Source: Acidimicrobiales bacterium (GTDB lineage Bacteria > Actinomycetota > Acidimicrobiia > Acidimicrobiales > JAUJNH01). Taken from it: 64,000 nt of DNA. Of the stretch, positions 29,119 through 40,239 are shown piece after piece. A program made the position numbers and the translations under genes. The notes under the pieces were generated by a model that saw only the letters and a list, made by a program, of their open reading frames with translations, was not told the origin of the DNA and made no database searches. How positions within the stretch are numbered: position 1 is the first letter of the stretch; each line of letters opens with the position of its first letter. The DNA is taken from assembly GCA_030448245.1 (NCBI GenBank), contig JAUJNH010000004.1, forward strand, positions 186,001 to 250,000, written 5' to 3'.

Positions 29119-29679
29119 TCATCCGGCTGCGGGCGTGAGCAGCTCGGCCAGCACGGTGTGGCCCGCCCCGGTGGCGTGGTCGGCCGCCGTGCGGCCCTGG
29201 TCGTCCCGCACGCCGAGGTCGGCGCCGTGGTCGAGCAGGAGGCGAACCATCTCGCCGTCGCCGTGCTGCGCCGCCGCGTGGAGGGCGGTGTACCCCGCCG
29301 CCTGCTGCGCGTCCACCGGAGTCCCGGCCTCGAGCAGGCAGCGGACGCTGGCCCGGTTCCGGTGGGCCACCGCGCTGTGCAGCGACGTCACCCGCATCGG
29401 GTTGCCGGCCACGCTGGCGGGATCGGCCCCGGCCGCCAGAAGCGTGGCCACGGTGTCGTCGTCGCCGAAGAAGGCGGCGAGGTGGAGGGCGGTGAACCCG
29501 TCGGCGGTGCGGGCCGTGGCCCCAGCCGGATCCTCGGCCAGGAGCTGCCGCACCTGGTCGCGGTGGCCGAGGGCGGCGGCGGCGAACACGTCGAGGGTGT
29601 GGCCCTCGGCGGCTTCGTCCGCCCCCGCCCTGTCGCCGGCGTAGAGCTTCTCGAGCACCTGCCTGGACGGCTCGTCCAT
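29119..29679 (-). CDS. Ankyrin-repeat protein
   Basis: Repeats DGFTALHLAAFFGDDDTVATLLAAGADP, AGYTALHAAAQHGDGEMVRLLLDHGADLGVRDDQGRTAADHA; TAGCAT 6 nt upstream of ATG. Confidence 0.9.
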   Translation of the reverse strand: MDEPSRQVLEKLYAGDRAGADEAAEGHTLDVFAAAALGHRDQVRQLLAEDPAGATARTADGFTALHLAAFFGDDDTVATLLAAGADPASVAGNPMRVTSLHSAVAHRNRASVRCLLEAGTPVDAQQAAGYTALHAAAQHGDGEMVRLLLDHGADLGVRDDQGRTAADHATGAGHTVLAELLTPAAG

Positions 29680-29709
29680 GGGCGGATGCTACGGCCCCCT
29701 GGCGGGCGC

Positions 29710-30281
29710 TCAGACCCAGCGGTGGGACACGTCGACGATCACCCGGGAGCCCCCGCCAGGGCCGGCCAGCACGGTCACCCGGAAGGGCAGCTTGGCCCGC
29801 ACGCCGAGGCCGAACGTGGTCAGCCCCTCGAAGCTGCCGGCAAAGGCGACCTGCCGGAAGGTGGTGTAGCCGGCCACGTTCACGGCCTCGGACCGGCTGG
29901 CCGGGGTGTAGGTGGGCTGGCCGTTGGCGTCGTAGGCGGTGGCGGCCAGGACGATGGACAGGAACGCCCCGCCCCGCAGCGGGATCGGGTTCCCGCTCCC
30001 GTCGGCGGTCACCTGCGGGACGTACTCGACCCGGTACCCGGACGCCGGCCCCGTCAGATCGATGACCATACGGTCGAAGCAGTCGTGGCGGCCGGCCCGG
30101 GCGCCGGTGAGGTGGGTGCCCGGCGCGCCGGGATCGTTGTTGCCGAGCTGCTTGGGGAGCGACCCCAGGCCTGGCCGCAGTAGGGGTGCGACGTGGCCCC
30201 GGCGGGCGCCACGACCAACCCCGTCACCGCCAGGAGCGCGGCCGCCGCTCCGACCATCGCTGTCCGCCACGAACGCCTCAT
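29710..30281 (-). pseudogene. Secreted AMIN-like domain protein, frameshifted after the signal peptide
   Basis: Signal peptide MRRSWRTAMVGAAAALLAVTGLVVAPAGATSHPYCGQAWG in one frame; SLPKQLGNNDPGAPGTHLTGARAGRHDCFDRMVIDLTG...SRVIVDVSHRWV in another; break at the C4 run 30163-30166 (plus strand). Confidence 0.75.
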
Positions 30282-30348
30282 GATGAGCTCCTTTCGTTGT
30301 CCGCTGCCTGGCAGACGCCCACCTGGGCTGGTCGGTTGACAGCGATCC

Positions 30349-30843
30349 TCACGCCGCCGGCGGCCGGGACGCGGCCGCTCGCCGGGCCCGCATCTCGGCG
30401 AAGGTGGCGGCGACGCGCTGGTGCTCGGCCTGGAGGCCTGACGGCAGCCGTTCCACCTGGCGCTGCGACAGCGGCGGGAGGTTGCTCCGCACCGCCAGCG
30501 CGCCACCGGGCCGGACCTCGGCCTGCCGGAAGCGGACCAGCCGGACCAGCGCCTTGCCGAAGGGGGCGCTCCGGCTGGTCGTCGAGCCCAGGCCCAGGGC
30601 CATCGAGACCTCGAGCGGGTCGAGGGCCCAGCCGCCGGGTCTGCGGTCGAAGCCGCCGACCAGGTGGCGGTGGAGCAGGTAGGTGCTGGGGCCGAGGGTG
30701 GGCAGCCAGAACCGCTCGGCGTACGGCGAGCGGGGGTCGTGGCCGTCGCGGTCCAGGAAGGGGTCGGGCCACGGGATGATCGACAGGTGGGCGGCGCCGT
30801 CGGCGGCGGCGCGGGGCGTGGGCCAAGGGGCGGGATCGGGCAT
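30349..30843 (-). CDS. Hypothetical protein (164 aa)
   Basis: MPDPAPWPTPRAAADGAAHLSIIPWPDPFLDRDGHDPRSPYAERFWLPTLGPSTYLLHRHLV; plausible composition, function unknown. Confidence 0.65.
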   Translation of the reverse strand: MPDPAPWPTPRAAADGAAHLSIIPWPDPFLDRDGHDPRSPYAERFWLPTLGPSTYLLHRHLVGGFDRRPGGWALDPLEVSMALGLGSTTSRSAPFGKALVRLVRFRQAEVRPGGALAVRSNLPPLSQRQVERLPSGLQAEHQRVAATFAEMRARRAAASRPPAA

Positions 30844-30945
30844 CGGGACCTCCGGGTCGCAGGGGGCGCAACAGGAGGGGGAAGCGATGGCCCGAACATA
30901 TCTCGATGCTTTTCATGTCGCAACCGCAACGGTACAGTGCTGGAG

Positions 30946-31695
30946 GTGGGTCTCGCCGACGCCCTGCCCGTGGTGGCAGGCGGGCGCCGCATCACCGTCC
31001 TCACCGGGGCCGGCATCTCGACGGATTCGGGCATCCCCGACTTCCGCGGGCCGCAGGGCGTGTGGACCACGAACCCCGGCGCCGAGCGGACGTCCAGCCT
31101 GGCCCACTACCTGGCCGACCCGGAGGTCCGCAAGCAGGCCTGGCGCAACCGGCTCGCCTCCCCCGCGTGGGAGGCCCGGCCCAACCCCGGGCACCTCGCC
31201 ATCGTCGAGCTGGGCCGCCAGGGCCGGCTCCGGGCCGTCGTCACCCAGAACATCGACGAGCTGCACCAGCGGGCCGGCGTCCCTCCAGAGCTCGTCGTCG
31301 AGCTGCACGGCTCGATGTGGGGCTGGAGCTGCTGGTCGTGCGGGGCGACGGGGCCGATGGCCGAGGTGCTCGGGCGGCTCCGGGCGGGCGAGGACGACCC
31401 GCCCTGCAGCCGGTGCGGCGGGGTCATCAAGTCGACCACGATCTCGTTCGGCCAGTCGCTCGATCCTGCGGTCCTCCAGGCGGGAGTCGAGGCGGCCACC
31501 GACTGCGACGTGCTCCTGGCGGTCGGCAGCAGCCTCCAGGTTCAGCCCGCCGCCACGCTCGTTCCCCTGGCCGCCCGGGCGGGCGCCGCCGTCGTCGTCG
31601 TCAACGCTCAGCCCACCCCCTACGACGACGTGGCCGACGCCGTTGTGCGCGACCGGATCTCCGCCGCCCTGCCCGCCCTGGTTGCCGCGACCTAG
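30946..31695 (+). CDS. Sir2-family NAD-dependent deacylase
   Basis: TVLTGAGISTDSGIPDFRGPQGVW, TQNIDELHQRAG, ELHGSMW, CWSCG...CSRCGG zinc ligands, VGSSLQVQPAATL. Confidence 0.95.
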   Translation: MGLADALPVVAGGRRITVLTGAGISTDSGIPDFRGPQGVWTTNPGAERTSSLAHYLADPEVRKQAWRNRLASPAWEARPNPGHLAIVELGRQGRLRAVVTQNIDELHQRAGVPPELVVELHGSMWGWSCWSCGATGPMAEVLGRLRAGEDDPPCSRCGGVIKSTTISFGQSLDPAVLQAGVEAATDCDVLLAVGSSLQVQPAATLVPLAARAGAAVVVVNAQPTPYDDVADAVVRDRISAALPALVAAT

Positions 31696-31707
31696 ATTTT
31701 CCGGACG

Positions 31708-32226
31708 ATGCAACGCCTTCCTGCCTCCCGCCGTTCGGCCGCGGCCGCACTGATCGGATCGATCATCCTCGTCGCCACCGGCTGCGGCAGCGAGGACACC
31801 GGCGGCGCGGTCGACATCAACGGGGGCACGCCGCCGCTGCGGCCCGGGGCCACGACCGTGCCGCCCGGCGCCACCGTCCTCACGGCAGACCTGGCCGGCG
31901 CCGAGGAGGTCCCCGGTCCCGGCGCCAGGGACGGGGCCGGCACTGCCCGCCTCGTCCTGTCGCCCGACGGGAAGGTGTGCACCGACCTGGCCACGACGAG
32001 GATCGACCCGGCCACCGCCGCCCACGTGCACTCGGGGGCCCGGGGCGTGGCCGGACCGGTCGTGATCACCCTGCCGACGCCGCAGGACGGCAGGGCCAGC
32101 GGGTGTGTCACCGCCGACGCGACCGCCGTCGCCAAGGTGGCCGGCGACCCGGCCGGCGCCTACGTCAACGTCCACACGGCCGCCCAGCCCGGGGGAGCGG
32201 TGCGGGGCCAGCTGGCCCGCTCCTGA
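31708..32226 (+). CDS. CHRD-domain lipoprotein
   Basis: Lipobox LVATGCG; LAGAEEVPGPGARDGAGTARLVL...AAHVHSGARGVAGPVVITL...YVNVHTAAQPGGAVRGQL. Confidence 0.88.
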   Translation: MQRLPASRRSAAAALIGSIILVATGCGSEDTGGAVDINGGTPPLRPGATTVPPGATVLTADLAGAEEVPGPGARDGAGTARLVLSPDGKVCTDLATTRIDPATAAHVHSGARGVAGPVVITLPTPQDGRASGCVTADATAVAKVAGDPAGAYVNVHTAAQPGGAVRGQLARS

Positions 32227-32274
32227 CGCTCGGCTGCGGGAAGAAAAAGGCGACCAAAGTTGTAGGGTTTCTCT

Positions 32275-33459
<1,185 letters not shown>

Positions 33460-33546
33460 CATCGCCTAGGGTCCGGTAGTGGCACCTTGCACCTACAACG
33501 TCTAGGGTGCCGCTCAGCCCGTATCGCTCTGAAGGAGACCTTGCTC

Positions 33547-33860
33547 GTGCGCATGTTCACAAAGATTGGTGTCACCGCCGCCACCGGTGCGCTGCCGGTT
33601 CTCCTGTGGGCAGGCGCAGCCGGTGCCCAACAGTTGACCCCGAACAGTCGCAGGTGGACCCGGGGCAGTCGCAGCAGTCGCAGCAGTCGCAGTCGCAGCA
33701 GACGGTCCAGACCGTCGCCACCAGCCTCCCCCGGACCACCGGTGGCGGCAACCTGGCCCGCACGGGCTCTGAGGACATGCTGCCGCTCGCCGTCGGCGGC
33801 GCGGCCCTGGCCGGCGCGGTCGTCGTGCGTCGCGGCCTCAGGCGCCGCTCCGCAGCCTGA
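33547..33860 (+). pseudogene. Secreted LPxTG-like surface protein, frameshifted
   Basis: Signal peptide VRMFTKIGVTAATGALPVLLWAGAAGAQQ in one frame; VDPEQSQVDPGQSQQSQQSQSQQTVQTVATSLPRTTGGGNLARTGSEDMLPLAVGGAALAGAVVVRRGLRRRSAA in the next; SD-like AAGGAG at 33532-33537. Confidence 0.7.
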
Positions 33861-33874
33861 GTCTCCCCGTCCGG

Positions 33875-35602
33875 TTGGCCGGCGCCGCCCGGCGCCGGCC
33901 CGGTGCTGCGACCGGCGGCCTCCTGGCCGCCGGTCTGTTCATCCTGCTGCTGTGGGCGGTCTTCGACCTCGCCCGGATCGGCTTGGAGATGCGGGCCGCC
34001 CGGTCCGACCTGCTCAACCTCGACCCGGGGTCGATCACCGGGCCCCGTGGCATCGGCTTCGCCACGGCCCGAGCAGAGCGGCGGTTGCTCCACGCTGACC
34101 GCATCGCCAGGACGAGCCTGCCCCTGCGCATCCCCGCGGCCGTCCCCATCGGCCGCGACCAGGTCACCACGGTCCGGGACGCCACCGGTCGGGGCCTGGA
34201 GCTCGGCCGCATCGCCGCCCGGACCGGGGCCGACCTCCAGCGCCAGATCGACCTGGGCGTCGCGGGGAGCGCCAACCGGCTCGCGCTGGTCGAGGTGCTG
34301 GCCGGCTCGTCCGGCCGGGCGGCCAAGGAAGCCGCCGCCCTCCCGCCGGTGCCGACCCGCCGGTTCGCCCTGCCGCCGATGCGCTGGGCCCGGAGCACGG
34401 TCACCGACGAGCAGGCCGACGCCACGACCCGGCTGGGGGACACCGCCAGGCAGGCCGAGGCGCTGCGGGGGCTGCTGCGGGGACCCCGCCGGATCCTGGT
34501 GCTCGGGTCCAACAACGCCGAGATGCTGAGCGGCGGCGGCCTCGTCGGCTCGGTCGCCATCGCCGAGGTGAAGGACGGCGCGGTGAAGCTGGGGCCCTTC
34601 ACCCAGAGCTCCGAGCTGGTGCTCTACAAACCGGGCCCGGCGCCGCTCACGCCCGACCAGACCGCGCTCTGGGCCACGATGGGCTTCGGCTTCGACTTCC
34701 GGGGGGTCACCGCCGCGGCTGACTTCACCCAGGTGGGTGCCGTCGCCGCGGCCATGGCCGAGCGCATCGGGCTCGGCAAGGTCGACGGGGTCGTGATGGT
34801 CGACGTGATCGGCCTCCAGCAGCTGGTGGCCGTCACCGGGCCCGTCCAGGTCGAGGACATCACCATCGACTACCAGAACGCGGCCGACCAGCTGCTCTAC
34901 CGGAACTACCTCCGCTTCTCGGAGTCGGGCGGCGCGGTGCGGGCCCAGCGGGCCGAGCTGCAGGGGCGGCTCGGCCAAGCGGTGTTCCAGGCCCTCGACG
35001 AGCGGCCGACCGACCTCGGGCTGCTCTTCACGGCGTTGACGTACATGGTCGAGAGCCGTCACCTCATGGGCTGGTCGGCCGACTCCGAGGAGCAGCTGCT
35101 GTGGCAGCGCTCGGGGGCGGCAGGCGAGCTGGACACCGAGGGGCTCCAGATCTCGCTGGTGAACCGGTCGGGGAACAAGCTCGACTACCACCTCAGGCCG
35201 ACCGTGGTCGTGAGCAGCCGGCGGGCACCCGGCGGTGAGCGGCGGGTGCGCCTCGCGATCACCACGGCCAACCTGCCCCGGGACCCCACGTCGCAGGCGG
35301 TCGAGGGCCTGGCGCCGGCGAGGCACTACAACGACCTGGTCGCCTACCTGCCCCAGAACGCCTCCGACATCACGACCGAGGGCACGCAGTTCACCCGCAG
35401 CGGGCTCGAAGGAGGCATGCGGGTGGTGGTGAAGCCGCTCTACCTCGAGCGCGGGGCCACCGTCACGGAGGTCATCGAGTTCATCATCCCGCCCGACCAG
35501 CCCCTCCGACTGGTCCCCTCCGGCCGGGCCTGGCCGATCCCCTACACGGTCAAGGGGAAGCGGACGGTGACCGACATGGTGCCGGTCGAGCTGCCGCTCT
35601 GA
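33875..35602 (+). CDS. DUF4012 domain-containing membrane protein
   Basis: N-terminal [32 protein letters not shown]...[20 protein letters not shown] typical of DUF4012; start uncertain. Confidence 0.85.
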   Translation: MAGAARRRPGAATGGLLAAGLFILLLWAVFDLARIGLEMRAARSDLLNLDPGSITGPRGIGFATARAERRLLHADRIARTSLPLRIPAAVPIGRDQVTTVRDATGRGLELGRIAARTGADLQRQIDLGVAGSANRLALVEVLAGSSGRAAKEAAALPPVPTRRFALPPMRWARSTVTDEQADATTRLGDTARQAEALRGLLRGPRRILVLGSNNAEMLSGGGLVGSVAIAEVKDGAVKLGPFTQSSELVLYKPGPAPLTPDQTALWATMGFGFDFRGVTAAADFTQVGAVAAAMAERIGLGKVDGVVMVDVIGLQQLVAVTGPVQVEDITIDYQNAADQLLYRNYLRFSESGGAVRAQRAELQGRLGQAVFQALDERPTDLGLLFTALTYMVESRHLMGWSADSEEQLLWQRSGAAGELDTEGLQISLVNRSGNKLDYHLRPTVVVSSRRAPGGERRVRLAITTANLPRDPTSQAVEGLAPARHYNDLVAYLPQNASDITTEGTQFTRSGLEGGMRVVVKPLYLERGATVTEVIEFIIPPDQPLRLVPSGRAWPIPYTVKGKRTVTDMVPVELPL

Positions 35603-35630
35603 GTCCCCCGGTGGTGGCAGGCTCTCGCAG

Positions 35631-37817
35631 GTGGGCGACGACGCGCAGCGGTGGCGGCACCTGGCCGCTCGTGAGCTGCAGGGGGCCGACCCCGAAGCCC
35701 TGACGTGGACGACGCCGGAGGGCATCGACGTGGCGCCGCTCTACACCGCCGACAATCTGCCCCGCGCCCCCTGGCCCGGGCTGCCGGGCGAGCCCCCGTT
35801 CACCCGCGGGGTGCGGGCCACCATGTACGCCAACCGGCCGTGGACGATCCGCCAGTACGCCGGGTTCTCGACGGCAGCCGCGTCCAACGCCTTCTACCGG
35901 GCCAACCTGGCTGCCGGCCAGCGGGGCCTGTCGGTGGCGTTCGACCTGGCCACCCACCGCGGCTACGACTCGGACCACCCGCGGGTTGTGGGCGACGTCG
36001 GCAAGGCCGGCGTGGCCATCGACTCGGTCGAGGACATGAAGGCCCTGTTCGACGGGATCCCCCTGGACACGACCAGCGTCTCGATGACCATGAACGGGGC
36101 GGTGCTGCCCGTGCTCGCCGCGTTCATCGTGGCCGCCGAGGAGCAGGGCGTGGCCGCGGCCCAGCTGTCCGGCACCATCCAGAACGACATCCTGAAGGAG
36201 TTCATGGTCCGGAACACCTACATCTACCCGCCGGGCCCCAGCATGCGGATCGTGGCCGACATCATCGAGCACACGGCCCGGTGCATGCCCCGCTTCAACT
36301 CGATCTCGATCAGCGGCTACCACATGCAGGAGGCCGGCGCCCCCGCCGACCTCGAGCTGGCCTTCACCCTGGCCGACGGCATCGAGTACGTGCGGGCCGC
36401 GCTGGCCCGGGGCCTCGACGTCGACGAGTTCGCCGGCCGCCTCAGCTTCTTCTTCGCCATCGGGATGAACCTGTTCATGGAGGTGGCCAAGCTGCGGGCG
36501 GCCCGGACGATGTGGCACCGGATCATGGCCGGGTTCGGCGCGCAGCGGCCGGGATCGCTGATGTTGCGCACGCACTGCCAGACCAGCGGGGTGAGCCTCA
36601 CCGAGCAGGACCCCTACAACAACGTGGTGCGCACGACGATCGAGGCGCTGGCCGCGGTGCTGGGCGGCACGCAGAGCCTGCACACCAACTCGTTCGACGA
36701 GGCGCTCGGCCTGCCCCCCGAGGCCAGCGCCCGGATCGCCCGCAACACCCAGCTGATCCTGGCCGAGGAGACCGGCATCCCGCACGTGGTCGACCCGCTC
36801 GGCGGCTCGTACTACGTCGAGGCCCTCACGGCCCGCCTGGCCGCCCGGGCGTGGGAGGTCATCGACGAGGTCGAGGCCCTGGGCGGCATGACCAGGGCGG
36901 TCGAGGCGGGCATGCCCAAGCTGCGCATCGAGGAGGCCGCCGCCCGCCGCCAGGCCCGCTTCGACCGCGGTGACGAGGTGGTGGTCGGCGTGAACAAGTA
37001 CCGGTCGGCGCAGGCCGAGGCCGTGGAGGTCAGGGCGATCGACAACGCCGAGGTGCGCGAGGGCCAGGTGCGCAGCCTGCGGGCGCTGCGGGCCAGCCGG
37101 GACGCCGAGGCCGTCGACCGCGCCCTGGCCGCCCTCGAGGCCGGCGCCAGGGCGGACCCGCTGAGCGGGGGAGACGGTGCCAGAGCGAACCTCCTGGCGC
37201 TCACCATCGACGCCATCCGGGTGCGGGCCACGGTGGGGGAGTGCAGCGACGCCCTGGAGCGGGTGTTCGGCCGCCACGCGGCCACCATCCGGACCATCTC
37301 CGGCGTCTACGGCGCCTCCTACGGCGACGACGAGGGGTTCGCCAGGATCCGTGCCGACGTGGCCGCTTTCGCCCACGAAGAGGGGCGCCGGCCCCGGATG
37401 CTGGTGGCCAAGCTCGGCCAGGACGGCCACGACCGGGGCGCCCACGTCATCGCCACCGCCTTTGCCGACCTGGGCTTCGACATCGACGTGGGCCGGCTGT
37501 TCGCCACCCCTGACGAGGTGGCCCGTGAGGCGGTCGAGAACGACGTCCACGTCGTCGGCGTGTCCTCCCAGGCCGCCGGCCACCGCACGCTGGTGCCCGC
37601 CCTGATCGACGCCCTTCGCGCCGCCGGGGCCGGTGACGTGGTCGTGGTGTGCGGCGGCGTCATCCCGCCGGGCGACCACGACTTCCTGCGATCGGCCGGC
37701 GTGGCCGCCATCTACGGGCCCGGCACCAACATCCCGGCGGCTGCGGCCGAGGTCCTGTCCTTGTTGCGGGGGGGAGGGCCGCCCCTGCCCCCCGACCCCC
37801 CAGAGCCCCTGCCGTAG
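35631..37817 (+). CDS. Methylmalonyl-CoA mutase (catalytic plus B12-binding domain)
   Basis: [90 protein letters not shown] (DxHxxG). Confidence 0.95.
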   Translation: MGDDAQRWRHLAARELQGADPEALTWTTPEGIDVAPLYTADNLPRAPWPGLPGEPPFTRGVRATMYANRPWTIRQYAGFSTAAASNAFYRANLAAGQRGLSVAFDLATHRGYDSDHPRVVGDVGKAGVAIDSVEDMKALFDGIPLDTTSVSMTMNGAVLPVLAAFIVAAEEQGVAAAQLSGTIQNDILKEFMVRNTYIYPPGPSMRIVADIIEHTARCMPRFNSISISGYHMQEAGAPADLELAFTLADGIEYVRAALARGLDVDEFAGRLSFFFAIGMNLFMEVAKLRAARTMWHRIMAGFGAQRPGSLMLRTHCQTSGVSLTEQDPYNNVVRTTIEALAAVLGGTQSLHTNSFDEALGLPPEASARIARNTQLILAEETGIPHVVDPLGGSYYVEALTARLAARAWEVIDEVEALGGMTRAVEAGMPKLRIEEAAARRQARFDRGDEVVVGVNKYRSAQAEAVEVRAIDNAEVREGQVRSLRALRASRDAEAVDRALAALEAGARADPLSGGDGARANLLALTIDAIRVRATVGECSDALERVFGRHAATIRTISGVYGASYGDDEGFARIRADVAAFAHEEGRRPRMLVAKLGQDGHDRGAHVIATAFADLGFDIDVGRLFATPDEVAREAVENDVHVVGVSSQAAGHRTLVPALIDALRAAGAGDVVVVCGGVIPPGDHDFLRSAGVAAIYGPGTNIPAAAAEVLSLLRGGGPPLPPDPPEPLP

Positions 37818-37820
37818 CCT
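37815..37820 (+). promoter_or_regulatory. -10-like TAGCCT, 7 nt before GlcD-like GTG
   Basis: TAGCCT-gcttggg-GTG. Confidence 0.5.
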
Positions 37821-37827
37821 GCTTGGG

Positions 37828-39222
37828 GTGAGCGCTCACGCTCCCTCGGTCGGCGCCGCCGTGCTGGCCGCCCTGGAGGGTGCCCTGCCCGACGGGGCGC
37901 TGGTCACCGACCCGGACGTCGTCGATGCCTACCGCCGGGACCGGGCCGAGACGGTGGTGCCGGGGATGCCGCTGGCACTGGTGCGGGCCACGTCTGTGGC
38001 CGACGTACAGGCCGTGATGCGGGTGGCCTCGGCCCACCGGGTGTCCGTGGTGCCGCGAGGTGCCGGCACCGGCCTGTCCGGGGGTGCGGCTGCGGTCGAC
38101 GGCTGCATCACCCTGAGCACGGCGGGGCTGCGCCACCTCCACGTCGACCCCGTGGCGATGCTGGCCGTCGTCGGTCCGGGGCTGCTGAACGCCGAGGTCA
38201 AGGCGGCGGCCCGCGAGCACGGCCTGTGGTACCCGCCCGACCCGTCGTCGTTCGAGATCTGCTCGATCGGCGGCAACCTGGCCACCAACGCCGGCGGGCT
38301 GTGCTGTGTGAAGTACGGCGTGACCACCGACTACGTGCTGGCCCTGGACGTGGTGCTGGCGGACGGGACGCTGGTCCACCTCGGTGGCCAGACGGTCAAG
38401 GACGTGGCCGGCTACGACCTCAAGCGGCTGTTCGTGGGCTCGGAGGGCACGCTCGGGATCATCGTCGGCGCCACCCTGCGCCTCCGGCCGCCGCCGCCGC
38501 CGGCCACCACGATGGTGGCCACCTTCCCCGACGTGGTGGCGGCCGGCCGGGCCGTGGTCGAGGTCGTCGGGCGGGTGCGGCCGGCGGCCCTCGAGCTGAT
38601 GGACCGGGCTGCGGTGGCGGCGGTCGAGGCGGCCAAGCCGATGGGCCTCGACACCGGGGTGGGGGCCTTGCTGCTGGCCCGCAGCGACGCCGGCGGCGGT
38701 GGGGGCGCCCGGGCCGACGAGGTGGGCTGGATCACCGAAGCCTGTGACCGGGCCGGGGCCAGCTACGTCGCCGCCACCGACGACGAGGACGAGGGCGAGA
38801 TGCTGATGGCAGCCCGGCGGATGGCCATCCCGGCGGTCGAGCGGCTCGGCACCGTCCTGATCGAGGACGTCGGCGTGCCCGTCCCGCAGATCCCGGCGCT
38901 GGTGGCTGCGGTCGAGGTCGTGGCCGACCGCCGGGACACGGCCATTCCCGTCATCGGTCACGCCGGCGACGGGAACCTGCACCCGCTCGTCACCTTCGAC
39001 CGCCACGACGCCGACGCCGCCGCCAGGGCCGAGGTGGCCTTCGACGAGGTCATGGAGGCGGCGCTGCGCCTCGGCGGCACCATCACCGGCGAGCACGGCA
39101 TCGGCACGCTGAAGGTGCGCCACCTGGCCGAGCAGCTGGGGCCCGACGTCCTGCGCATCACCAGGGCGGTCAAGGCTGCGCTCGACCCGCTGGGCATCCT
39201 CAACCCGGGGAAGTGGGTCTGA
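37828..39222 (+). CDS. FAD-binding oxidoreductase (GlcD-like)
   Basis: [94 protein letters not shown] 7 nt upstream of GTG. Confidence 0.93.
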   Translation: MSAHAPSVGAAVLAALEGALPDGALVTDPDVVDAYRRDRAETVVPGMPLALVRATSVADVQAVMRVASAHRVSVVPRGAGTGLSGGAAAVDGCITLSTAGLRHLHVDPVAMLAVVGPGLLNAEVKAAAREHGLWYPPDPSSFEICSIGGNLATNAGGLCCVKYGVTTDYVLALDVVLADGTLVHLGGQTVKDVAGYDLKRLFVGSEGTLGIIVGATLRLRPPPPPATTMVATFPDVVAAGRAVVEVVGRVRPAALELMDRAAVAAVEAAKPMGLDTGVGALLLARSDAGGGGGARADEVGWITEACDRAGASYVAATDDEDEGEMLMAARRMAIPAVERLGTVLIEDVGVPVPQIPALVAAVEVVADRRDTAIPVIGHAGDGNLHPLVTFDRHDADAAARAEVAFDEVMEAALRLGGTITGEHGIGTLKVRHLAEQLGPDVLRITRAVKAALDPLGILNPGKWV

Positions 39223-39248
39223 GTGGACCCGGCCCCGGTGACCTCGTC

Positions 39249-40229
39249 GTGAGCGGCCTCGTCGAGCCGCTCCTCGAGGGTGACCGGCGGGCCCTGGCCC
39301 GGGCCATCACCCTGGTCGAGTCGACCCGGGACGACGACCGGGACGAGGCGGCGGCGCTGCTCGAAGCGGTGCTGCCCCACACCGGCCGGGCGGTCCGGGT
39401 GGGGATCAGCGGCACGCCCGGCGTCGGCAAGTCGACCTTCGTCGACGTCCTCGGCGGGCGCCTCACCGCCGCCGGCAGGACGCTGGCCGTCCTGGCCGTC
39501 GACCCCAGCTCGACCGTGTCCGGGGGGTCGATCCTGGGCGACAAGACCCGGATGGGGGGCCTGGCCCAGAGCCCCCGCGCCTACATCCGGCCGTCGCCGG
39601 CCGGGACCACCCTGGGCGGCGTCGCCCGCCGCACCCGGGAGGCGCTGCTCCTGTGCGAGGCGGCCGGCTTCGACGTGGTGCTGGTCGAGACGGTCGGGGT
39701 GGGCCAGTCGGAGGTGGCCGTGGCCGGGATGGTCGACACGTTCGTGCTGCTGCTGGCCCCGGCCGGCGGCGACGAGCTGCAGGGCATCAAGCGGGGCGTG
39801 ATGGAGCTGGCCGACCTCGTGGTGGTCAACAAGGCCGACGGCGACCTGCTGGCCGCCGCCGAGCAGGCCGCCTCCGAGCACCGCCACGGCCTCCACCTGC
39901 AGCGGCGCCGGTGGCCCGGCTGGTCGCCCGAGGTCCTCCTCTGCTCGGCCGAGACGGGCACGGGAGTGGACGAGGTGTGGGCGGCGGTCGAGCGCCACCG
40001 GGCCACCCTTGCCGAGTCGGGCGACCTCGACCGGCTGCGCCGGGCCCAGGCCCGCGACTGGCTGTGGTCGGACGTCACCGACCGCGTCGTCTCGACGCTC
40101 CGGTCCAGCCCGGCGGCGGCGGCCGCCGAGGCCGACGTCGAGGCCGGGCGCGTGCCCCCGTCGGTGGCCGCCGCCCGCTTGGCCGGGAACCTGCTCGGCG
40201 GCACCGGCACCGGCCCTACGACCACCTAG
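39249..40229 (+). CDS. meaB: Methylmalonyl-CoA mutase-associated GTPase MeaB
   Basis: [87 protein letters not shown]. Confidence 0.94.
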   Translation: MSGLVEPLLEGDRRALARAITLVESTRDDDRDEAAALLEAVLPHTGRAVRVGISGTPGVGKSTFVDVLGGRLTAAGRTLAVLAVDPSSTVSGGSILGDKTRMGGLAQSPRAYIRPSPAGTTLGGVARRTREALLLCEAAGFDVVLVETVGVGQSEVAVAGMVDTFVLLLAPAGGDELQGIKRGVMELADLVVVNKADGDLLAAAEQAASEHRHGLHLQRRRWPGWSPEVLLCSAETGTGVDEVWAAVERHRATLAESGDLDRLRRAQARDWLWSDVTDRVVSTLRSSPAAAAAEADVEAGRVPPSVAAARLAGNLLGGTGTGPTTT

Positions 40230-40232
40230 CCT
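40227..40232 (+). promoter_or_regulatory. -10-like TAGCCT, 7 nt before LpdA-like GTG
   Basis: TAGCCT-tcgcgtc-GTG. Confidence 0.5.
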
Positions 40233-40239
40233 TCGCGTC

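Noticed and set aside
33650-33705. CAGTCGCAG cluster as CRISPR-like repeats
   Set aside because: Units are 6-9 bp, contiguous, without spacers; it is a coding microsatellite for QSQQ.
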